Shown here: in pieces, positions 34,380 through 46,200 of the stretch | Numbering within the stretch: position 1 is the stretch's first letter | Layout: every line of letters starts with the position of its first letter | NCBI GenBank assembly: GCA_963920575.1 | Contig: OY986967.1 | Span: 22,833,648-22,897,647 of the forward strand | Source: Narthecium ossifragum | Lineage: Eukaryota; Streptophyta; Magnoliopsida; Dioscoreales; Nartheciaceae | Length of the DNA stretch: 64,000 bases | Direction: 5' to 3' | Notes under the pieces: model-generated | Database searches by the model: none | Told to the model about the DNA's origin: nothing | Seen by the model: the letters and a program-made list of their open reading frames with translations, nothing else | Made by a program: the position numbers and the translations under genes

Positions 34380-36360
34380 GAGGAAAAACCACGGGACGGA
34401 GGAGAAGGACTTCACTATGAATCAAAGGTTATATGGTTCTTCTAGAGGAGACAGATTCTCTCCCTAGAACTTCTTCACTCTCTCTCGAAGAAACTATGTT
34501 TTCTCTCACAACAATGAAAAACAGAACACTCTATATAGCCCTAACTAGTAACCCCCTTTTATAGTAGGCCAAGTCATACAAGAGTTTACAGCCGTAGGAT
34601 CAACTTGATCAAGTCAAGTAGTCTCGAAGACCTCGATCACACCTTATAGCATCCAACGGCTCAATAAGGTTGTCCCTCTTTATTGAGCAATCTGATGACC
34701 ACGTCGTGATACATAAGTAAGGAGATCGCGTCAAGCGATCTTTACTTCGTCGATGTCGAGCTGCCTTTGAGTTCACCCAGGCTAACTCTAGTGGAGCTTG
34801 GGGCCTGCACCAATTAATAGCCCTTACATCACTTGTCTTGGACGAGGATCTCATCCATGTTATATTCAAAGTGGAGTTAGACATGTTCGACGCTTGATAG
34901 TTCGAGCTCGAGTAGGCTCGACGTTCGGGCATCTTCGACGCTCGCTCGACGCTCGAGCAACTCTTCTCTTTCACCTTTTTCTCCGCTGCATCCGGTTGTT
35001 CGATCAATCATATCTTGTTTGTCGAGGCCTCATGAGAAGAGAACCCCAACAAGCCCCCCCTTCTCGACTCGGGAAGAGTCCATATCAGCTATGTTTCTGC
35101 ATAGCTGAAGCTTCTCTCTGGGTAATGATTTAGTCATCATATCCGACGGATTCTCATCGGTGTGAATCTTCTGGATATGCAGTAGCTTCTCCTCAAGCAT
35201 ATCTCGAATCCAATGGTATCTAACGTCGATGTGTTTGGATCTCGAGTGAAACATTGAGTTCTTCGACATATGGATGGCACTTTGACTATCACAGTGAACC
35301 GTGTAATCTTCTTGCTCCAAACCAAGTTCAGTGGTGAACTTCTTCATCCAGATCATCTCTTTGCATACCTCTGTAGCATCAATGAATTCAGCTTCTGTGG
35401 TTGACAATGCGACACACTTTTGCAGTCTCGATTGCTATGCTACTGCACCTCCTGTGAATGTAATTAAGTAGCATGACACTGACTTTCTTGAGTCCACATC
35501 CCCAGTCATATCAGTATCTGTTAGGGGTGTCCAAAAAGCCTAAATAGCCTGGCTCGGTACGGGTCCGGCCCGGGCCCGCCAGGGCCATAGCCCGGTTTGG
35601 CCCTGCTGGACCGGGCTAATCCGGGCTCAGGGCCGGACCCGTGCCCATTAGTCTAAAACCCAGTCCAGCCCGCCCCGGTCCGGGTTTTAAAGAAAAGTGA
35701 GCTATGTTGTACAGTCACAGTGTACAGTGAGCAATGTGGGTCACATTGAGCCGGTCACATTGCTCAATGTGACCATAGGTTTCAAACAGTCACCTGTGAC
35801 ATAGGTGACGTCACAGGTGACCCTCAAACGGTGACCCTTTCACCTGTAGTCACAGGTGGCCGTTTGATAGGCCTAGATCCCTTTTTTTTAAAAAAAAAAG
35901 AGAACCGGACCGGGCCAACCGGGCCTAACCGGCCCAGTCCAGTCCAGCCGGGTCACCAAGCCGGGCAGGGCCATAACCGGGCCATCCCGGATGGACACCC
36001 CTAGCATCTGTGTAGCCTTTTAATATAGGTTTTCCACCTCCAAAACATAAACAGAGTTTAGAGGTTCCTCGAAGATATCTGAAAATCCATTGTACTGCTT
36101 CCCAATGCTTGCGTCTAGGGTTTGAGATGAATCTGCTGACAACTCCAACTACGTGTGCTATGTCAGGCCTCGTGCATACCATTGAATATATCAGACTTCC
36201 CATAGCTGGTGCAAATGGAACTTGACTCATCTCCTCCTTGTCCCTAGCATCCTTGGGACTTTGTTCGTTGTTCAGTTTATGATGAGCTGTGAGCGGTGCT
36301 CCTACCGGCTTTGCTTCTATCATCCTAAAGCCATAAAGTAAAAAAAGACCCAATTATTTT
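34380..36360 (-). mobile_element. truncated Ty1/Copia retrotransposon (RT end, RNase H, 3' LTR)
   Basis: The minus strand carries the end of a Copia polyprotein. The 36353-36012 part has the reverse-transcriptase tail (GSLIYSMVCTRPDIAHVVGV, HWEAVQWIFRYLRGT). The 35407-35030 part has the RNase H end (STTEAEFIDATEVCKEMIW, SKHIDVRYHWIRD). A polypurine run follows and the LTR begins TGTTGGGGTT at 35051 and extends down to about 34380. Gag, protease and integrase are missing. A hAT MITE interrupts pol between the two parts. Confidence 0.85.
35522..36003. mobile_element. 482-bp hAT MITE nested in the Copia element
   Basis: The ends are TAGGGGTGTCC and GGACACCCCTA, perfect inverted repeats of the Ac/hAT type. 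The flanking 8-bp copies are GTATCTGT (35514-35521) and GCATCTGT (36004-36011), one mismatch. Subterminal parts are rich in CCGGGCC words; the centre has several GTCACAGGTGAC-like palindromes (about 35710-35870). There is no coding sequence. Confidence 0.9.
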
Positions 36361-36690
36361 GGGTGTTGATGTCATGGAAGGAATTGCCGAGGTATCTTTA
36401 GTAGCAATCTTTCTGTCAAATTATTACATTATTAATCAGGGTAAAAAGCAAAAAAAGGAAAAGCTTTGAAATTGTTGACTCCTAAATTTTGTTCATGGGA
36501 TTCTTTTTAGCTGCTCACATTTGACTTCCATACTGCAATTCAGGTGGGCACCCCCATTTTTATCCCATCGAGGAACTTCATTGATGCCGGAAGAATAGAG
36601 TCTATATATTGAGATCAACTGTAAACCGGTCAAGGAGGCAACAAAGGGGCAGGAGTCAGGATTTAAGGTAAGAGGGAAAAAATCCTGATC
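36361..36690. other. spacer
   Basis: No gene or element recognised between the Copia fragment and the LINE tail. Confidence 0.3.
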
Positions 36691-37371
36691 TTTTTTTTTT
36701 TTTTTTGATGAATTGAGCCGTTAGGCTAGAGTAAGGGAAAAACTCCACTTACATCAGTCCCATAAAGGAGGGTCAGGAGCACCCTCCAGTGACCAGACGA
36801 AAAGAGAACTAGACTCCCTAGACCAACGGGCAAGCCGCAACCACTCTATCTGCCCCTGCACCCCTAGTATTCCAGCAGATGTAATTCATTGATCAACTGG
36901 ACAGGAGGCCGGTTGCTCGCCCGGAGAATAGACGTATCTTCTCTTCTTCTTTTTCTCAACCAAAGCTGCCCCATCAGAGCACTCTGCCACCACCAAAGCC
37001 ATCTCTGCATCACCATCATAGCTTTCTACTTCTTCTCCTTCCTCCATGGTCACATACCGCGAGGGATCATAAACTGGAGTATCAGCTTGTAAGGCAGCAT
37101 TCATCTTGGCAACAGCTATTGCATGAAAACCATCAAGGTCTTCTTCGCTAAGAGCCTTAGTTTTAACAAAGGGAAGCAGGCTATCAGCTACGAATATAGG
37201 CTGGACATATGAATCCATGACTTTTGGGCCCGGTTTCTTCAAGGTAGGCTTTGAGTTTCGAGGCCCATTATTAGCACCAAGCCCATTAGAGCCTATAGCA
37301 ATATGGCCCTGCCTATTTGACTCCAACCGACTATACAAGCCAGGCTGTGAGGCACAAGATGCAGGCTCCAT
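36691..37371 (-). mobile_element. internally deleted L1-type LINE
   Basis: Read on the minus strand: a 161-residue frame (37371-36886) ending VYSPGEQPASCPVDQ, rich in acidic residues, fits the end of ORF1. It is followed at once by a second start with the motif NYICWNTRGAG, typical of the first residues of the L1 ORF2 endonuclease. Within about 30 codons the coding sequence ends, and a 3' tail (CTAACGGCTCAATTCATC) leads to a 16-A poly-A tract (T run at 36691-36706). The endonuclease body and reverse transcriptase are missing. The tail matches the short insertion at 1961-2005. Confidence 0.65.
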
Positions 37372-37474
37372 CGATGGTAGCTTGCCACGTTGCGTGTGAT
37401 ATGTTTTTCAAGTTCTTATCTGACATTGTTTTAACATGCAGATAATTGGCAGGAACCCTGAAGAATAGTAGAAG

Positions 37475-37899
37475 ATGTTTGGCAGACATTTTGAGAATGA
37501 TGATGAGCTCGTCAGTCACATCTCAAGGAGGTCAATAGATATACTGAAGGCGAACTATAGGGTACTACCTCCTGAGTATCAGATTGCTTTGATTTCGTTG
37601 ATACTACTGGTTTGTCACAGATTGCTTCATCTTAAGTCGTCTTTTAATATAATTATTACCATAATACCAAAATTTGAGGAGTTGAGTAAAGTCGTTTGGA
37701 GGATTCTCTGTGGATTTTGGTGACAGAGTCTGCCAATCTTATCCGGCGCGAGTGTGGTGCTGCTGTAGCGGCCAAGGCTTGTAACCTCTTGCACCAGAAG
37801 ATGTGGATTATTTCACTGCAGTATAATTTCAAACCGCACCCGGAGGTAAGGAGGAGGTTGATCGGTAAGTCATTTTGTAGAATGCCAACGGCCAGCTGA
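37475..37899 (+). CDS. possible two-exon gene or gene fragment, unidentified
   Basis: A first segment from 37475 reads MFGRHFENDDELVSHISRRS and DILKANYRVLPPEYQIALIS. After a possible intron with acceptor CAG near 37727, a second segment reads ESANLIRRECGAAVAAKAC and NLLHQKMWIISLQYNFKPHP, ending at a stop at 37897-37899. The composition is protein-like and not low-complexity, and the two parts are in a plausible gene order. I do not recognise the family. It may be the 3' end of a gene broken by the LINE, which lies directly upstream. Confidence 0.35.
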
Positions 37900-38924
37900 G
37901 TTCGATCGATCGATCGAATTTTCTTCTTCGCCGGGCTGGCTTCTGTTCTTCTATTAGTCATAGTTTGCATCTTCAAACCATATACAAATTGAACGCTCAA
38001 TTGAACCATATACATCAGTCTACTACACATGACTGTTCATACTGCAATCAGTATAGCAGTTCCGTTGTTCGATCAGGAGATCCTCTCACTCTCACTCCCA
38101 GTTCGCAAAAACCAATCGAAGGATAAAGCAGAATACAAATTTTCTTAATTGCACCTTAATTTCAACCATAAACAACTAGTTCTAACTTATAGGATTGCAT
38201 ACCCAGTTGAAGATGAACAATCTAAAGAAGCTAATCGGACCTGATTCAAGAATGCAGAAAAATTGCACCATTTTCAAAATCTAAAGATGATGGGCTAGTC
38301 GCTAGTGCTGATCATGACATAAAAGATCTTTTACCAATGTGTTTCAGCTAGCTCCATGATTCCCAATAGCCATCAATCTATTTTGAAGAGATGCCTTCAA
38401 TCTACTATCAACAACAGACTTGCAATCCATCGGCAAAAGAAACAAAACAAGGAAAACAACAGAAAACGGGATAAAATGCATCACACCCATTTGTGGGAAC
38501 ACATGGGCAAGGGAATACCGATACCCTCTAGATCCCACGAGGAAAGACAACCACAAAACCACCAAAATAGAGCAAACTCTACTGGAATAAGGGCTAATCC
38601 GGATGAATTTGGCAACAAAAATTCTGTGGATAATGGTTGGTATCCATGGCCGCTCCTTTCTCTTTGTTTAATTTTCATTGTTAAGCGTAGCGAGGAAGAT
38701 GAATATTTTCTTTATATATACATATATCGAATCCAAAAACCCATCAAAAACTTGACACGCGAGAAGAAAAAAAAAAAAAAAAAAAAAATCATCCATCATA
38801 TAAAAAATAAAAATAAAAATCCGAGTTGTGGATAAATAAGACCAGCAGGCGTTTATTTGTCTTGGCACTCTTATGTCACTCCGCAGCGAACTGGAGTAGG
38901 CTGAGTGAGATTAGATAAGCTGAG
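37900..38924. other. spacer before PRIN2
   Basis: AT-rich, with a poly-A run at about 38767-38788. No gene is seen. The last 100 bp are the likely PRIN2 leader and promoter. Confidence 0.35.
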
Positions 38925-41806
38925 ATGGCTTCTTGCACCAAATCTCTTCTTCCCACCGTCCTCCACCGCTCTCCACCACCACCCTCCGCTTCTTCTCCTC
39001 CTCCTCTCCCCACTTCTCGCCTACCACATCATCTCCCAGTCCTCCCCTCATCTCCCCTTCGGGCATCATCCCGCCACTCTTTTGTTCCAAAACCGTCGAC
39101 CTTGTGCTCTCCGCCCATAATAACCCACAAACCCTGCAACGCGGCGGCGGCGGCGGCCGCCGAGTACGTCTTCCCCGACCCCATCCCCAAGTTCGCAGAC
39201 TCCGTCGGTTCTACAACCATTCTAGTCAACCAAGTCTTCTTTTTTTCTTTCTGCTCTGCTTTTCCTAATTCGTTTATGTAACGAGGGAAGATGTTTTGGT
39301 GCAGGAGACGGACAAGTTTAGGAGCCATCTTCTGGAAAAACTTTCGAAAAAGGATATCTTTGGTGATTCTGTTCAGGATGTTGTAGGGGTCTGCTCTGAG
39401 GTAAATTGCTCTGTTTTCCCACATCAAAGTACAGTTATGAAAGTCCATCTTATTTTCCAGTTCCTTAATCCTTTATCATGTGTCAATTAGCTTTTCTCTT
39501 ATAAAAAGTTGAGCTGAAGAATATATTTGTGAATGATTTGAGGGGCAGAGCCTGGATGATTGATTTTCTCCATGTTGGAGGATATCTGAAATTTAGGCTC
39601 CAGGGAAGCAATTGAATTGAAAGGAGTGAATAGGAGATGAAAAGGTAATAATGGACTATTGGAATGCCTAGTGTTTTCCTGACAGCTAAACATAGTAAAA
39701 TAGCTCTTTTTAGTGATGAAATTGATGAAAAGCGACCCCACATTAAGGTAGGCAGCTCAGCCTACACTTAGACAATTAAGAATGTTGTCTATTATCCATG
39801 ATTTGGAAAAGGGCTTGAGGAATTTTGACAAATTTGCTCCATTGTCATTCTTCTTTTATTGGTCAATTTGTAGTAATCTCATCACCTTATCTTTTAGCAG
39901 AAAGGAGTGAATAGGAGATGAAAAGGCAATAATGGGACTATTGGAAAGCCTAGTATTTTCCTGACAGCTAAACAGAAGATCGAATCCGTATGAAGTTCTC
40001 GCATGCTATGCTGATAATTGTTTTCATTTGTTATCCATGGTTATTTCATTTTAACTGGGGTTTCATTTGGATCATTTGAGTTGCTACAAACTAATCATAG
40101 AAGAAATGCTGTTTCGTAAAAGGCTTGAAACCAATGCACATTGAGGCTTTATGTTAATCAAATGTCACAGATCAGAAGGAAGCTTATTGCTCTAGGCCAT
40201 GGCTAACTGCGACGGTAATTTGCTGGCATGATACATCTACTCAGCACAAGGTCAGTGTTGAGTAGTTTTGTCATCCGCTTCAGGCTCCATGCCATGGGTA
40301 GTACTGTGCCTATGTCACATACTGCGTGGCCAAAGCTTGCACGATGCATGCCCATGTCGCATAAAACCTTGCTCTGGATTATTAACCATCTTTTATCTAG
40401 AATTCTTAGATCTTAGTCGTGGCCGTAGCTTGCTGAATATTGCTAATGCCTATTGTAGTTTGTCATAGCAGACATATAGAGCTATTGCTCATGGTCTTAG
40501 ACTATAACCTCACATACATTGTAATAGAGACTTTTCAGTCATGTTTTGTTTCGCTAGCAATATGATATTAACAGTGAACATTGAGGTTTTATTGGATACC
40601 ATATTTAAGGTTACTTCTTTCAACACTTTTTTTCATTTGTGATCCCATCATGACATAGTTTCTAGTTCGTGTTTCTTTCACAGATGACTTAGTTTTAAGT
40701 AGCGAAATATGAATGGTGATTCTTGTTTGGGAAAGTTTACTGTCGTGCACACTTGATAGTTAGCATGCATTTACAGTGTTCTTAATTAACAAAACATTCT
40801 AGGTATTGAAAGTAGTCTTTCCTGGAGCAAATGGATGATTTTTGGTTTGCTTAATACTTAGGGTGCATCTGTCAAGGGCAATTGTCCACACTGCTAGGTA
40901 GCCTACTGATCATTGAAGATTCTGGCTAGTCACGGCCTAGGCTGTCACGACCTTATAGTGGCTGCAATGGGCGAAACCCATTGTTGATTGGTAAGAGAGG
41001 TATATACAGTTTGGGTGGGCAAAAGACCATCCTTTTTGCTTTGTGCTTCATTCAAAATTTTGAGCAATAAGTGATTTCTAGAATGGTTGTAAGGACAACA
41101 TCCACTATTCCCTCGTCTTGAAGCTGCCGAAAGAAAGGATGGTTGTAAGGTGTGCAATAAAGCTTTGTTGGTCAAGTTGAATAATTTGAAAAGTTATGGA
41201 TGTGGCTTATGCATCGAAAAGGTAGAATTATTTATTCTGTATTCAATCCATGGATAATGTACTAATGCTATGAAGGACCTTTAACAATCACCTTGTCTAG
41301 GACATTAAGCTCTAATGCCAGAGACCGCACAATGCTCAATTATCTGAAGGATATGTGTAATACTTCTTCATCTATTGTCCTCGGACATTGTACTGACAAA
41401 CTTTAGACTGCAAATAATGGATTGACTGGCTGTGAGCATGTAAATTGCTATATGTATTTATGAAATGTTACTTGTCTATGTTAATGTTCCTGTGCTCTCT
41501 CATTCGAGGATAGTAGAACAGTCTGCACGTTAACTATCTGTGTACCTAGCACTTAGTCTTTCTGATTTGCAATGAACCGTCACAAATTTAATGTTTGCTA
41601 TATGGCAGATCTTGAGCAATTTCTTGCACACGGAATATGGAGGCCCTGGTACGCTCTTGGTCATCCCCTTCATTGATATGGCCGATACCATAAATGAGAG
41701 GGGTCTTCCTGGGGGTCCTCAAGCAGCACGTGCAGCTGTTGTGTGGGCGCAGAAGCACATTGACAAAGACTGGAATGAATGGACTGGAGGTGATAGCTCG
41801 GAATGA
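38925..41806 (+). CDS. PRIN2: PLASTID REDOX INSENSITIVE 2 (PRIN2)
   Basis: Plastid nucleoid protein needed for full activity of the plastid-encoded RNA polymerase and for redox control of photosynthesis genes. Three exons: 38925-39203, 39305-39400, 41609-41806, 190 residues. The first 75 residues are Ser/Pro/Arg-rich and lack acidic residues, a typical chloroplast transit peptide. The mature part has EYVFPDPIPKFADS, ETDKFRSHLLEKLSKKDIFG, DVVGVCSEILSNFLHTEYGG, PGTLLVIPFIDMADTINERG and WAQKHIDKDWNEW, matching PRIN2 along its length. The donor of exon 1 is weak (GTCGGT); an alternative 30 bp further downstream is also in phase. Intron 2 is 2.2 kb. Confidence 0.9.
39619..39977. repeat. direct repeat of about 72 bp in PRIN2 intron 2
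   Basis: The stretch beginning AAGGAGTGAATAGGAGATGA at 39621 and ending TTTTCCTGACAGCTAAACA recurs at 39902 with a few differences. About 210 bp separate the two. No terminal repeats were found, so it looks like a local duplication. Confidence 0.7.
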
Positions 41807-43279
41807 ATGAATATAATAACATCTTAAACTCAAGAATAGTTCAATTTTGAGTGTGCCGAGAGAAGTCTGCCACTTCTCATAGGTACACCTTGTAGGATTG
41901 TTAAGCAGAGGCCAAGTATAGAGAAATTGACTAGAGTTTTAGACAGACTTTTCCAGTTGTTATCAGTGTAACCTTTCAGAGCAGACAATGTCATTTTAAT
42001 GCGCCCGATTACACCTGAATGGTGCATAAAAGATGCCAGCATATGGCGATTTGTGTGGGCTAGAGTCTTCTGTGGATTTATAATGTATTTAATGAGCAAA
42101 ACAGGGGGATTATATTTCTTTCCAGCATGAAGGCTTTCATCATGCTCGGGAGAATGCTGGGATAAGTCAGCTAGCTAGAACTTCTAAAATTTCTGACTCT
42201 TTGAGCCTGCCTTTGTTTTGTTATGCTCTCTTTGAGGACCATACTCTTGTCATGAATACTCCTCATCATCGTTGGGAGTCGAAGAATAACAAATGTATCA
42301 AGTGTGCTTTTTGTAAGCTTTATTGGATCATTTCTTGTTTTCTTATGGTTCCAGCAGTCACTAATAATAGATTAAATAGGCATATTGATGGCAGTACACT
42401 TCAGTGTACAGAATTTGGCAATATTGACACTGTCTATACTTTCAAACTAACAATCAACAAGATGCCTTTACCTCATTCATTACATGTCAATGAACATCTA
42501 CTGACTTCCACATTGTTCCGACATGCTAATGCTAATGCTGATGCTATGACATGGACTGCCTCCAGCTATAAATCTAAAAAGGTCAACTCTTTCTCTATTG
42601 AATCTCTGCAGCAGGTAAAAACAGCAAGTTGACTAACTTCTCACAAGTCACAAACTAGAATTGCTACACCGTCCAAATGTTGAAAATTTGAGATTCTTCA
42701 TGTGGGGTTTTGCAGATTTGCCTGTTAATTTCGGATGGGAATCCACAGACAACTCTCCAGATTGCTTGATATCAGCCTTAGCTTGCAGGTGTGCTCCTTA
42801 TTTAATGACTGTCTCCGAGCCGCTCTGTGACAACAACAGTCTTTAACTTTCTCATGGTAAGGGACTTAAAGAAATGCCTGTGGAAACTCAATCCATTAGA
42901 TTGCTTCAGATAAATGCCATCTCAAAAAGATTTACACGATTGATAAGATAAAATTGCTTCCAAAGATAATAAGCACTATGAGAGCACCAATGTCGGTTCC
43001 AATGTTCCTCCTATATTCAAATCAGGTAGTCAGTCAAATTGAAGTTGACCGAAAGAGAAGCCAAGATGTTGAAGGGCGTAGCATCTTCTGCTTCTGTACA
43101 TGTATGCATACATCTGTGGAAATTTTCTGTACATGTATGTATACATTTGCGAATGCAACCAATTGAAGGATTAACGGCTTTTGCTGCCCCATGAGAAACC
43201 TCTCCCAGCTAACAATTCATGTTCAGACTATCTAACCTCTACCTAAATTTATTTGATCAATGTGGGTGAAAGCTCAACA
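41807..43279. other. PRIN2 3' flank and spacer
   Basis: No gene recognised. Both flanking genes run towards this interval, so their 3' untranslated regions lie here. Confidence 0.35.
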
Positions 43280-46200
43280 TCAAACGGAGTTGTTGTCTTC
43301 CTGGCAACCTATCATTTCGTCCCTGTCAATAAAACGCTGAAGCAACTCCTTGTCACGCATAACAATGCACTCATCGTCCTTCCCAAACCAGTCATAACGG
43401 TGCTTTGCAACATAGTCATAGACTAGGTCCCTCAGTGGAGCAGGGAATACCATCAGAGCGCTTAGTGCCGAGTAAGGGAACGGCAAGTATGATGCAACTT
43501 TTAGTGCAGCTGCGCATCCAGAATAACAGGCGTTAGTAAGGTCAGAACTGGGGGGAAAAGTTTACAAGACACCATCAGTGGATTGAAAAAAACATCAGAG
43601 AAATCATGTAAGACCTGGAAACAAAAATAGAAGGTCTGACATGTAATAAGATAAATATGTGGGGCAGCCAGAATCCGCAATATGTAGCATGCATAAGTAT
43701 CAAAAAAGGATATTATCAACAGTTGCTAATATTGGTTTCCAATTGTGCACCCAAAACAGAATTACCTATTGAAGAACTTAATAGGATGATTAAAATTGAA
43801 GGTATATATTGCACTTCACATTACTTAATAAAACTAAAGATAAATAAGCGCTGAAAAATTTGACAGATCAAAATGGTACAACAAGCAAAAACATAAATAT
43901 ACACTTACCTACACATTACGAGGATAGCAAACCGAACAAGTCTAAGTAAGTGATTCCACCTAAGAGCACACCAACAAAGGATAATCAAGTTGATAAGAGA
44001 CTTTTGGATCCAAACATGGTTGAGAAGTTAGAGCTCGTCTAGGTGACCCATGGCTTATAAATCGAAGATAGATGGTACTCAAATCACCAAAAAAGAAGCT
44101 AGACAACATTTGGTTGAATAATAAAACATGGGACGATAACCTCAATCAACAATAGAAATTTAAATCAAGCTCTCAAACTCCTTGACATGAGTGCATGTAA
44201 GGGTGGTTAGCACCTCTTTTGTTAAGAATCGCCTGTGTGAGGTGTTCTTGGGTTCGAATCCTCTGGAATTTGTGGTTGTGAAGGCATTGCCCATCCTAAG
44301 CCAAGGATAAAAGGTTCAATTTTTTTTTTTTGTTTAAAGAAAGCTCACGAGCATTAGCTGTTCTAGAGAGTGGAATCCATCCAGATACTCACTTCAGTGA
44401 TGGAAGGTTTCACAGCATCTCAAGTCCACCAGTCAAGATCTTTCAGTTGATTACATATTAAAAAAATAAAAAATAAGGCAATATGCAACAAATTATGTTA
44501 TATGAGACAAGCAAATAATGCCCTGTAAAGCCATTCCTTGAAACCCAACTCAGTTCTAAACAATAGCCTTATTGAGTTTTTGGGGACCGTACATACATAA
44601 GGAAATGGTGATCTGGCTGACAATTGTTTCATATCCTTCCATGAAGAGCATTTCAATTCTAGTGCATATGCAACAAGCAAAGCATTTCTTATCAGAAAAC
44701 CAACTTTGGTACCTGTAGATCCTTCATAGTATGATTCAGGCCCTTCAACAAACAAAACACGTCGAAGCACATCTTCTCGATCCACACCACATAACCACAA
44801 GTATGGCTCAGCAGCTTTCGACTGGAGACAGCAAAACTTGATCTTTTCATGTTTGTCAATGCTGATGACCCATTTAACCCCTACAGAGCGAATAACATGG
44901 GTTAAGGCTTCATATGAACCATCAAAAAACCGTGAAATAGGATGCAAAGTTCCAAGAGAACAGGAGGATTCTAAACGAATTCTGCTTATATAAAACAATT
45001 AATCTATATGCAAATGTGATTCCAAATGTTGAAGGTAATTAGAAAAAGTTTAGCCCAGAATACAGAACACAAAATGGCTCTTAGAAAATAAAAGGATGCT
45101 GAAGCATGTAGGCATCATAACACAGAATGTTATATACACCAAAGGCCATTCAAACTAAGTTATATTATGGCAACAAAAGGATTTTGAAAGTCAACAGTTT
45201 GACACGACATTAGATGTTTTGCTTGAACCTCAACTTGTGAACCTGACAAAGTTATTCCTGCACAATACTACAGTGCCAAAACCAAAATAATCAGAGTCAA
45301 AGCCACCCCAGAAAGCAATAGGCATCATTAACCAGAGAAAACAACTGCTACCAGCTTGTTAATGTTTCAGAACAGGATCAAGTTTAAAGTCATTTCAATC
45401 TTAATTCTATTTGACTTGATGAGAATGAGGCAGGCCATTCTCAAGTGACCTGATGGACATGAATGTTGGTTAGTTTCAGATTTAACAAGAAAAAAAAGGA
45501 ACATGAGTGCAATTGGGAAAAACCAAACCTCTCAAGTCTGAAACTTCAATCTGAAAAACAGAATAAGGCTACTGAAACAAAAACTCAATACGCATTCAAA
45601 CCCTACAACTGGCAAAATGACTAATGCAAAACTAAATATGTGCAGTGTTCACACTATTAGCTGAATAAAGAAGCTTTGAACCAGAGAAACAAAATTGCAG
45701 ATAACTAAAAAGTGGAAACAGGAAAATGATCGTCAAACTTAAACAGATAGCACGAGCATATCAAACGGCATTTGAGTGGTTGCAATATGAAGACATAAAT
45801 AACTATTAGCCTGTAAAGATTTCGAATAAAAGAAATCTCAGCAGTTGTTTATTAAAAATAAGTTCTTGTTAAATGAACAACACCATCCAATTGGGACAGG
45901 AAAACACAATAGAACTCATAGATCCTGCACACGATGCAATCCACATGAGAGGGTGTGGAATCTGACCTGTATTACTTACAAACTTTTGAATTCATTTGCG
46001 AGGCAAATATGTTTCAGAGGCAGCCACATTGTTATATGCAAATTAGGTTCTTCAATTATTTTAGAACAGAAAGCAAGACAACTAAGCTTGAAAACTTGAA
46101 GATGGTTTATCTACACAGCATGAAGCTAATTAGCTAAGAAAAAATATTTCCACATGCTATTCAGAGGCTTACTACTAGCGACAAACACCTCTAGAAAATT

